Shown here piece by piece: positions 57,482 to 64,000 of a stretch of DNA of 64,000 bases. The number at the start of each line of letters is the position of its first letter. Position 1 is the first letter of the stretch. The notes under the pieces are model-generated. The model saw nothing but the letters and a program-made list of their open reading frames with translations, searched no databases and was not told the origin of the DNA. Made by a program: the position numbers and the translations under genes. The DNA lies in assembly GCF_016649425.1 (NCBI RefSeq), contig NZ_JADRCR010000004.1:186001-250000 (forward strand), given 5' to 3'. This DNA is from Limnobaculum allomyrinae. Lineage in GTDB: Bacteria > Pseudomonadota > Gammaproteobacteria > Enterobacterales > Enterobacteriaceae.

Positions 57482-58180
57482 CTATTTACCCTCACTCTTC
57501 AAGGTTCGACATAAACACCAGATCTGCACTGAAGCAGCGCCGTGATGCAAGAGTAAATGACTAATTTCAGCTACGGTATTGCCCGTAGTTACAATGTCAT
57601 CCACCAGGGCAATATGCAGGCCACGTACGTCTCCGGCACAGGTGAATGCGTTGGTGAGATTATGCTGGCGTAGTCCGGCTTTCAGGCTTTGTTGAGGTAG
57701 CGTTGCCCGATGGCGAATCAGCATATCTTCACCATAAGGAACGTTAATCCAGTGTGCCAGTCGGCGGGCAATCAGTGCTGTCTGGTTGAATCCACGTTTC
57801 CAGTGACGGGTATGATGCAATGGAACACTAAGCAAAAGCTGCGGGCGTTTCATTTGTCGGTTGCGACGCGCATCAAGCCAGCTTAAAAGTAACAGACGTG
57901 AAAGCAGAGGAGCGTATTTATCCTCTCCATAGAATTTTAGTCGAGTGATAAAGTATTTTACCGGGTAGCAATAGTCGCTAACGGCAATAAGCTGTGACCA
58001 GACTGGCGGCTTTTGTTGGCATTCATCACAGGATGATAATAGCGGTTCTGTTGGTAAACCACAGCGATGGCAGCAGTTGGGTAACGCGGGTAACAGGCTC
58101 AAACAGATACTACAAATACCCTGTTGAGCTATTGCTAATGGTCGCTGACAGAGCCAGCATAAGCTATCGATACAAAGCAT
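57482..58180 (-). CDS. gntX: GntX/ComF-family phosphoribosyltransferase-like protein
   Basis: ComF-type protein; in E. coli named for gluconate use, in other bacteria part of DNA uptake. N-terminal zinc-finger Cys pairs ([36 protein letters not shown]) and C-terminal PRPP-binding loop [18 protein letters not shown]. 232 residues (E. coli 227). Divergent from bioH. Function remains inferred from family. Confidence 0.9.
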   Translation of the reverse strand: MLCIDSLCWLCQRPLAIAQQGICSICLSLLPALPNCCHRCGLPTEPLLSSCDECQQKPPVWSQLIAVSDYCYPVKYFITRLKFYGEDKYAPLLSRLLLLSWLDARRNRQMKRPQLLLSVPLHHTRHWKRGFNQTALIARRLAHWINVPYGEDMLIRHRATLPQQSLKAGLRQHNLTNAFTCAGDVRGLHIALVDDIVTTGNTVAEISHLLLHHGAASVQIWCLCRTLKSEGK

Positions 58181-58240
58181 AGTAGGTTATCTTTCTTTAA
58201 TTGGTTTTCCCTGACGGGTTTGCTTAGTGGACTTTACTTC

Positions 58241-59017
58241 ATGACATCTCTTTACTGGCGGACTTTTGGCGAAGGTAAACTCGATCTTGTGCTGTTGCAC
58301 GGATGGGGACTGAATGCCGAGGTCTGGAGTTGCATTACCGACAGACTTGCGCCGCATTTTCGGCTTCATCTGGTAGATTTACCCGGCTATGGTCGTAGTC
58401 AGGGATATCCGATACTCAGCTTGCAAGAGATGGCTGACGTAGTGCTGGAAAGTGCGCCTCAGCAGGCGATATGGCTCGGGTGGTCAATGGGAGGGCTGGT
58501 AGCCAGTAAAATAGCGTTAATCGCGCCAGAGCGCGTTCAGGCTCTGATTAGCGTGGCTTCCTCACCCTGTTTCTGTGCCAGAGATGAAGAACAATGGCCG
58601 GGTATTCGGGCCGATGTATTACGCGGTTTTGAAGAGCAGCTCAGTGGAAATTTCGAACAGACCGTCGCTCAGTTTATGGCGTTACAAACTCTGGGTGCGC
58701 CTGATGCTGGTAACGATGCGAAAAAATTAAACCAAGTGGTACTGAATTGCCCTATGCCGGAAGTCAGCGTGTTACACGGTGGCCTGCACTTGCTGGCAGA
58801 GAATGATTTGCGTAGTGCATTGGTTGATTTACCCGTACCCCTGTTGCGAATTTATGGTTCTCTTGATGGTCTGGTGCCAAGACGAATTATTCCACTGCTG
58901 GATGCGCTATGGCCGCAATCCCGTTCGATTCTGATTAATCATGCGGCTCATGCGCCGTTTATTTCTCATCCTGATGAATTTTGTCATCAGATAATCAGTT
59001 TTATACACCAGCTTTAA
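58241..59017 (+). CDS. bioH: BioH, pimeloyl-ACP methyl ester carboxylesterase
   Basis: Removes the methyl group from pimeloyl-ACP methyl ester to end the first phase of biotin synthesis. Alpha/beta hydrolase triad: Ser in [14 protein letters not shown], Asp in [10 protein letters not shown], His in [24 protein letters not shown] is the family oxyanion region. Start at ATG 58241 (aligned to E. coli), giving 258 residues (E. coli 256); the ribosome-binding site is weak. Confidence 0.94.
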   Translation: MTSLYWRTFGEGKLDLVLLHGWGLNAEVWSCITDRLAPHFRLHLVDLPGYGRSQGYPILSLQEMADVVLESAPQQAIWLGWSMGGLVASKIALIAPERVQALISVASSPCFCARDEEQWPGIRADVLRGFEEQLSGNFEQTVAQFMALQTLGAPDAGNDAKKLNQVVLNCPMPEVSVLHGGLHLLAENDLRSALVDLPVPLLRIYGSLDGLVPRRIIPLLDALWPQSRSILINHAAHAPFISHPDEFCHQIISFIHQL

Positions 59018-59053
59018 GGGATAAGAATTAAGTTGAGTAGGATTGAGCGTTTT

Positions 59054-59302
59054 TCAGGCGGAGATATGCTTCTTGATTCTGTAGGCTTCAGTCAGGCATT
59101 TCTTGCCATCAGGACAATCTTTACAGTTGCCGATCAGACAACTGCTGTCTGCTTCTACCCGTTCAATTTTCCCCATCGTTTCCAGCTGTTTTAGCATGGC
59201 CTGCATCAATGCCGGAGGTTGATCAAACTGACGGCTAAGCTGGTTTACTTCCGCGATACCCAGTAAGGCAATGGCATCGCGGATGGCAATTAAGCTGACC
59301 AT
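59054..59302 (-). CDS. feoC: FeoC, Fe-S winged-helix regulator of ferrous iron uptake
   Basis: Small winged-helix protein proposed to protect or regulate FeoB. Helix-turn-helix region VNQLSRQFDQPPALMQAMLK and four Cys in CLIGNCKDCPDGKKC for an Fe-S cluster. 82 residues (E. coli 78). Follows feoB by one base. Confidence 0.92.
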   Translation of the reverse strand: MVSLIAIRDAIALLGIAEVNQLSRQFDQPPALMQAMLKQLETMGKIERVEADSSCLIGNCKDCPDGKKCLTEAYRIKKHISA

Positions 59303-59303
59303 T

Positions 59304-61622
59304 TTAGTGGCAATGTCCCGCTTTATTTTTACAGCATGCTTCTTGTGTTGCTGCTTTTGGCATTCTGGTTGTTACCCTATCGCGTAAGTGATACAGGGCG
59401 TACATCAGAAGCAGGTTAAAAATCACTATAGCGGCGATAATCACGGTACTTTGCTGTGGATGAGCAGAGAAATTGGCTATTTGATAGAAAGTCGCCGACA
59501 GGCTGTAGGCGATATCTAATCCCCAGAAAATAGAGAACATCATCCAGCCTCTACTGCTCTCACGGGCAATCGCCCCCATAACGGAAACGCAAGGAACATA
59601 GAGCAGCACAAAAATCAGATAACTATAGGCGGCAGAAATGCTACCAAACTTACTGCTCATAACGCCCATTGAGGTGCCATTCATCTCGCCATCGCCTTTA
59701 CTGGCTTCAATCGGGTTGCTTAAGGCGCTAAGAGTGAAGGTATCTTTTAGACTATCCCAGGTTTCTGTTACTGCACCTTCCAGTTCAGTTAACAGATTGA
59801 AGTTCTCATAGTCGAATGGTTCATTAGTGATCTGTTCTGCGGTATACAGAGTATTTAGAGTACCGACTACCACTTCTTTCGCCATGGCTCCGGTAATTAA
59901 ACCAACGGTAGCCTGCCAGTTATCCTGAGTGACGCCAATCGGGTGAAGCAGTGGCGTCAGCGTTTTACTGGTAGAAGCCAGAGCTGAATCATTCAGGTTA
60001 TTCACCGGTTTGCCGGAAAATGAAAAACTGTTAAGACCACCAATTAATACGCTGGCGATAACGATAACCGTACCGGCACGCAACACGAAGCCCTTCAGAC
60101 GCTGCCAGGTTTGCAGCAGCAGGCTCTTGACGTGAGGAACATGATAAACCGGTAACTCCATAATAAACGGCGTCGATTCACCACGCATAATGGTGTATTT
60201 CAGCATCAGTCCGGTAAGAATGGCAACGACAATACCCAACAGATACAGTGAGAAGACCACCAGAGCGCCATCTTTACCAAAGAAGGCGGCGGAAAAAACC
60301 GCAAAGATCGCCAATCTGGCACCGCAGGACATAAACGGAGCCATCAGTATTGTGATTAAACGTTCGCGCGGCGCATCCAGAGTACGAGTGCCCATAATAG
60401 AAGGAACGTTACAGCCAAAGCCGACGATCAATGGAACAAATGATTTTCCGGGTAATCCCAGTGCATACATCAGTTTATCCATTACAAAGGCGGCACGAGC
60501 CATATAACCAGAGTCCTCAAGAAAAGCGAGGAACAGATACATCAGACCAATTTGTGGAACCAATGGCAATACGGTGTTAATACCACCACCGATACCCTGC
60601 GCCAGAAAAATTGTCAGCCATTCAGGGAAGTTTAAGGTGTGGCCGACCCACTGAATACCGGAGATAAAAATAGCCGCAGAGCCGACGTCAAACAGCGGCT
60701 GCAATGCCCCACCGATATTGATGGCCAGCACGAACATCAAATACATCACAAACAGAAAGATAGGTAACCCGAGCCAGCGGTTAATCACGATTTTATCTAG
60801 CGTTTGGGTCAGCTTGCTTGGCTGTGCCTGACTCAGGTTATGTACATCGTGGCAAATGGCGGCAATGGTTTGATAACGGGTATCCGCAATAATTAGCCCT
60901 GGGTCTTCCTGATAATGCTCTTGCAACACTGCTCGAGCCTGAGGTAGCTGAGCTTCTGCGGCACCGGACAACGACCGACTATAAATATCGCCTTCTAACA
61001 TTTGCAGCGCCAGCCAGCGAGTTTGTTGATCCGGCAATTGGGATGGCATCAGACTGGCCAGCTTAGCGGCTTGTTCTTCAACGACATCCGGATAAGTAAT
61101 TAACGATTGATGCTGATTTAATTGTAGTTTATCAATGGCAGATTTCAGCTCTTTCAGGCCCCGTCCACGGGTTGAAACCAGCGGAATAATCGGGCAGCCT
61201 AACTTTTTAGATAAGGCTTCAATATCAATTTCAATATGCTGGTCATGAGCAATATCCAGCATATTGAGAGCGATAATGCAGGGGATGCCCAGCTCCAATA
61301 ATTGAAGCGTCAGATAGAGACTGCGCTCCAGATTAGACGCATCCATTACATTGAGCAGCAGGTCAGCCTCACCACTCAGGATATAGTGACAGGCAATTTG
61401 TTCATCAAGGGAAGTGTGCTCAGAGATTGTAGTCAGTGAGTAGGTTCCCGGTAAGTCCACCAGAGTTACCTGGCTGTTATCGGTTTTGAAATGGCCTTCC
61501 TTACGTTCAACGGTAACTCCGGCCCAATTCCCTACGCGTTGACGTGAGCCGGTAAGCTGATTAAACAGCGTGGTTTTACCTGAGTTTGGGTTACCGATTA
61601 ACCCGATAGTAAGTTGTTTCAT
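59304..61622 (-). CDS. feoB: FeoB, ferrous iron transporter
   Basis: Main Fe(II) importer. Cytosolic G domain at the N-terminus: G1 GLIGNPNSGKTTLFNQLTG, G3 LVDLPGTYSL, G4 IALNMLDIA; then a spacer and a membrane part from about residue 280 with two Gate motifs (FVPLIVGFGCNVPSIMGTRT with the conserved Cys; YVPCVSVMGAIARES). 772 residues (E. coli 773). Cys- and His-rich end CCKNKAGHCH. Between feoA and feoC. Confidence 0.97.
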   Translation of the reverse strand: MKQLTIGLIGNPNSGKTTLFNQLTGSRQRVGNWAGVTVERKEGHFKTDNSQVTLVDLPGTYSLTTISEHTSLDEQIACHYILSGEADLLLNVMDASNLERSLYLTLQLLELGIPCIIALNMLDIAHDQHIEIDIEALSKKLGCPIIPLVSTRGRGLKELKSAIDKLQLNQHQSLITYPDVVEEQAAKLASLMPSQLPDQQTRWLALQMLEGDIYSRSLSGAAEAQLPQARAVLQEHYQEDPGLIIADTRYQTIAAICHDVHNLSQAQPSKLTQTLDKIVINRWLGLPIFLFVMYLMFVLAINIGGALQPLFDVGSAAIFISGIQWVGHTLNFPEWLTIFLAQGIGGGINTVLPLVPQIGLMYLFLAFLEDSGYMARAAFVMDKLMYALGLPGKSFVPLIVGFGCNVPSIMGTRTLDAPRERLITILMAPFMSCGARLAIFAVFSAAFFGKDGALVVFSLYLLGIVVAILTGLMLKYTIMRGESTPFIMELPVYHVPHVKSLLLQTWQRLKGFVLRAGTVIVIASVLIGGLNSFSFSGKPVNNLNDSALASTSKTLTPLLHPIGVTQDNWQATVGLITGAMAKEVVVGTLNTLYTAEQITNEPFDYENFNLLTELEGAVTETWDSLKDTFTLSALSNPIEASKGDGEMNGTSMGVMSSKFGSISAAYSYLIFVLLYVPCVSVMGAIARESSRGWMMFSIFWGLDIAYSLSATFYQIANFSAHPQQSTVIIAAIVIFNLLLMYALYHLRDRVTTRMPKAATQEACCKNKAGHCH

Positions 61623-61681
61623 TTTTTAGCCAAAAAGAGATAAAAGTGAGTAATACTTCTATTTATCGAACCGGTTTTAAC

Positions 61682-61909
61682 TTATTCAACCAGTGCGAGC
61701 TTAATAAAATTCAGGTCTTTCTTGCGTAAAACTAAACACACTCGAGGTGTTTCTATTTGAATAGGATCGCCTAATGGCGCTACGCGAATAACGCGGAATA
61801 CCGAACCGGGTAATAATCCGAGAGACAGCAATTTTTGACGATATGCAGGATTAATCTCAGGAGTGAACCCGGTGATTTTGTATGAGCACTGAGGTTGTAG
61901 TGGAGTCAT
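61682..61909 (-). CDS. feoA: FeoA, ferrous iron uptake accessory protein
   Basis: SH3-like protein required for FeoB function. [20 protein letters not shown] and [20 protein letters not shown] are the family marks. 75 residues, same as E. coli. First gene of feoABC, with a 573-base region upstream. Confidence 0.94.
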   Translation of the reverse strand: MTPLQPQCSYKITGFTPEINPAYRQKLLSLGLLPGSVFRVIRVAPLGDPIQIETPRVCLVLRKKDLNFIKLALVE

Positions 61910-62066
61910 AACGTTCTGGGTAACCTTAACTCATGTTAATAACAGCATAAGATTTGTCTGAAAATGGTACTTAGCAATAAATGATATTTTGAATCCTGCT
62001 TCCTGCGATAAACCGTATCATCCTGTCATTTACGCAACTTTTTATGTCCACAATGGTAATGTTATT

Positions 62067-62085
62067 AATAATGATTATCGTAAAC
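62067..62085. promoter_or_regulatory. Fur box of feoABC
   Basis: The 19-mer AATAATGATTATCGTAAAC matches 14 of 19 positions of the Fur consensus. About 160 bases upstream of feoA. Confidence 0.6.
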
Positions 62086-62226
62086 AATGCCATGAGATTC
62101 ACTAAGCGTAAATAATTATTACTACCTTTGTCTACCAATATAAGTGGGAATAATAGGAAGAGGGCGGTAGATCGAGGAAGTGATTAAAAAATGTGATTTT
62201 TAATGCATTGATTATATTGTGATTAA

Positions 62227-62256
62227 TTTACCTGATAGGGTTGGATATCAGGTAAA
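62227..62256. other. 11-bp inverted repeat in the feo upstream region
   Basis: Perfect TTTACCTGATA / TATCAGGTAAA with an 8-base loop, about 320 bases upstream of feoA. Could be an operator or, if transcribed, a hairpin of the feo leader. Not a site I recognise. Confidence 0.6.
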
Positions 62257-62395
62257 AAGATGACCGAAGTTACTATTAATTAACAACTAAAATAAATTAA
62301 TTAAGCTTATTTAATAAGTGATTAGGTCGAATTTGTTATTACTATTTATCACAAAAGTTAATAATATAATGTTTAAATAAGTTAATGTGTATTTT

Positions 62396-62409
62396 TTGAT
62401 TTATATCAA
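62396..62409. promoter_or_regulatory. Perfect FNR box upstream of feoABC
   Basis: TTGAT-ttat-ATCAA, exact FNR consensus. About 490 bases from feoA and just downstream of tex. FNR activation of feo is established in E. coli; the distance implies a long leader if the start is near the box. Confidence 0.65.
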
Positions 62410-62421
62410 ACGGAATAATAT

Positions 62422-62464
62422 TCACGGCTGCAGTCAGAAAATAGTTGTTCATCAGCAGCCGTGA
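62422..62464 (-). terminator. Hairpin after tex
   Basis: TCACGGCTGC / GCAGCCGTGA, 10-bp perfect stem with a 23-base loop, 19 bases from the tex stop; only weak T content follows. Likely tex terminator. Confidence 0.55.
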
Positions 62465-62482
62465 TAATTTATTACATTTCTA

Positions 62483-64000
62483 TCAGCGTTTCATTTTATT
62501 TAACGCTGCAGCTAATGCATCACCCATGGCACTATTGTTGCCGCCAGAGGCTGGTTTCGCCTTCTGTGGTGCGGAGCGACGCTGTGGTCTGCTATCGTTG
62601 TCAGTCGGTGCTGATTTCCGGCTGTTACCTTCGCCTGGCTGTTCATCTAAGCGCATAGACAGGGCGATACGTTTACGGTCCAGATCGACTTCCATCACTT
62701 TGACTTTAACGATATCACCGGCTTTCACCACGGTATGCGGGTCTTCAACAAACTTATCTGCCAGAGAAGAGATATGTACCAGACCATCCTGATGCACACC
62801 AATATCCACAAAGGCTCCAAAATTAGTCACGTTAGTGACTGTGCCTTCCAAAATCATACCGATATTGAGGTCGTTCAGGGTTTCTACCCCTTCAGCAAAA
62901 TTCGCGGTTTTAAATTCCGGACGTGGGTCACGGCCTGGTTTTTCCAGCTCTTTCAGGATATCGGTAACCGTCGGTACACCAAAACGTTCATCGGTAAAGT
63001 CAGAGGCTTTGATACCGCGCAAGGCGTCAGGACTCCCCATCAGATCGTGCAGCGTTTTCTGTGTTGCCTGTAAAATACGTTCAACTACCGGATAGGTTTC
63101 CGGGTGAACTGTTGAGGCATCCAGCGGGTTATCGCCCTGATTAATACGCAGGAAGCCCGCACATTGTTCAAACGCTTTCGGGCCTAAGCGGCTAACATCC
63201 ATCAACTGACTACGGTTATTGAAACGACCATGGGTATCGCGCCAGTCGACAATATTTTGTGCAATTACCCGGCTTAAACCAGCAACCCGGGTTAACAGAG
63301 GAACAGAAGCGGTATTCAGATCGACACCAACGGCGTTTACGCAGTCCTCAACCACCGCATCCAGGCGTCGAGCCAACAGTGTTTGGCTAACATCATGTTG
63401 ATACTGACCAACGCCAATGGATTTCGGTTCAATCTTAACCAGTTCTGCCAGCGGATCTTGCAGGCGACGGGCAATAGAAACGGCGCCACGCAAAGATACG
63501 TCCAGATCGGGGAATTCCAGTGCGGCCAGCTCAGAAGCAGAATAGACCGATGCTCCCGCCTCACTAACGATAACTTTTTGACCTTTTACTTCCGGATACT
63601 GGCGTTGCAGATCAAGATAGAAACGTTCAGTTTCTCTTGAAGCCGTACCATTACCAATGGCAACCAGCTCTACGTTATGTTTGATACAGAGTGCCGCAAC
63701 AATAGCGGCGGCTTTGGCAGCCTGACCGGTATGTGGATAAATGGTATCGGTGGCAACCAGCTTACCGGTTGCATCAACCACGGCAACTTTCACACCGGTG
63801 CGCAGGCCCGGATCCAGACCCATAGTGGCACGCATCCCGGCAGGTGCCGCCATTAACAAATCTTGCATATTACGGGCAAAAACGTTGATGGCTTCATCTT
63901 CAGCCCGTTCTCTCAGGCTACCCATCAACTCAGTTTCCATGTGCATCAAAATCTTGATGCGCCATGTCCAGTTAACTACCGCCTTACGCCAGCTATCTGC
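62483..64000 (-). CDS. tex: Tex (YhgF), RNA-binding transcription accessory protein (5' end outside window)
   Basis: Nucleic-acid-binding protein needed for normal transcription in several bacteria. About 505 C-terminal residues are visible of the expected 770-odd. Order: YqgF/RNase H-like domain ([20 protein letters not shown]), helix-hairpin-helix domain ([19 protein letters not shown]), and S1 RNA-binding domain ([20 protein letters not shown] then [11 protein letters not shown]). The tail is Ser/Arg/Lys rich and variable. The frame is open to the window edge with no start. Next to feoABC as in E. coli. Confidence 0.95.
   Translation of the reverse strand, partial: ADSWRKAVVNWTWRIKILMHMETELMGSLRERAEDEAINVFARNMQDLLMAAPAGMRATMGLDPGLRTGVKVAVVDATGKLVATDTIYPHTGQAAKAAAIVAALCIKHNVELVAIGNGTASRETERFYLDLQRQYPEVKGQKVIVSEAGASVYSASELAALEFPDLDVSLRGAVSIARRLQDPLAELVKIEPKSIGVGQYQHDVSQTLLARRLDAVVEDCVNAVGVDLNTASVPLLTRVAGLSRVIAQNIVDWRDTHGRFNNRSQLMDVSRLGPKAFEQCAGFLRINQGDNPLDASTVHPETYPVVERILQATQKTLHDLMGSPDALRGIKASDFTDERFGVPTVTDILKELEKPGRDPRPEFKTANFAEGVETLNDLNIGMILEGTVTNVTNFGAFVDIGVHQDGLVHISSLADKFVEDPHTVVKAGDIVKVKVMEVDLDRKRIALSMRLDEQPGEGNSRKSAPTDNDSRPQRRSAPQKAKPASGGNNSAMGDALAAALNKMKR

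Overview
This window is a chromosomal segment of a gammaproteobacterium of the order Enterobacterales. Almost every gene has a close Escherichia coli counterpart, several neighbourhoods keep the E. coli order (rmuC-ubiE-ubiJB-tatABCD-rfaH-ubiD-fre, ftsYEX-rpoH, glpEGR, nfuA-gntX-bioH-feoCBA-tex, cmtBA-yggPFDC, glpTQ/glpABC), and the sRNA RyhB is present. The joins between these blocks differ from E. coli, and there are additions such as a chitin-active LPMO, a magnesium-type HemB next to tatD, a DUF1820 gene and a DUF4291 gene. This suggests a less-studied family such as Budviciaceae (Limnobaculum/Budvicia/Pragia relatives), but the family is an inference. No prophage, complete insertion sequence, CRISPR array, tRNA or rRNA was seen.

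Layout. 1-3.6 kb: end of an MFS transporter, ybiI, a secreted lytic polysaccharide monooxygenase with an octamer tandem repeat upstream, and ryhB with two Fur boxes. 3.6-8.6 kb: btsS (pyruvate sensor, no btsR beside it), a DedA protein, rmuC, ubiE. 8.6-20.2 kb: a DUF4291 gene splits ubiE from ubiJB; then tatABC, tatD, hemB, rfaH, pepE, ubiD, fre. 20.3-30.2 kb: a tyrosine phosphatase, the cmtBA-yggPFDC sugar-alcohol PTS operon under two perfect CRP sites, asd, rhtB, and a GDPD-like protein lacking most catalytic residues. 30.5-40.7 kb: pldB, yigL, a secreted beta-propeller protein, glpQ-glpT divergent from glpABC. 40.7-50.6 kb: dcrB, yhhQ, tusA, a broken yhhN, DUF1820, yhhL-rsmD, ydeE (frameshifted) and eamA, ftsYEX. 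50.7-64 kb: rpoH with a sigma-E-like promoter, glpE, glpG, glpR, ycfJ, glpD, nfuA, gntX, bioH, feoABC and the 3' two thirds of tex.

Functional themes. Glycerol-3-phosphate use is nearly complete: GlpQ releases G3P, GlpT imports it, GlpABC (anaerobic) and GlpD (aerobic) oxidise it, and GlpR represses, with operator-like sites visible upstream of glpA and glpD. Iron control is represented by ryhB and feoABC with Fur and FNR boxes. Envelope export and ubiquinone synthesis share the ubi/tat cluster.

Main unexplained element: five copies, at four intergenic loci, of an undescribed interspersed repeat. Its most conserved part is a 9-bp stem whose variable base pair changes in a compensatory way between copies (T-A versus C-G). 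Three reading frames (yhhN, yggC, ydeE) carry disruptions that can be pinpointed by comparison with E. coli proteins recalled from memory; all homology statements here rest on recognition and not on a search.
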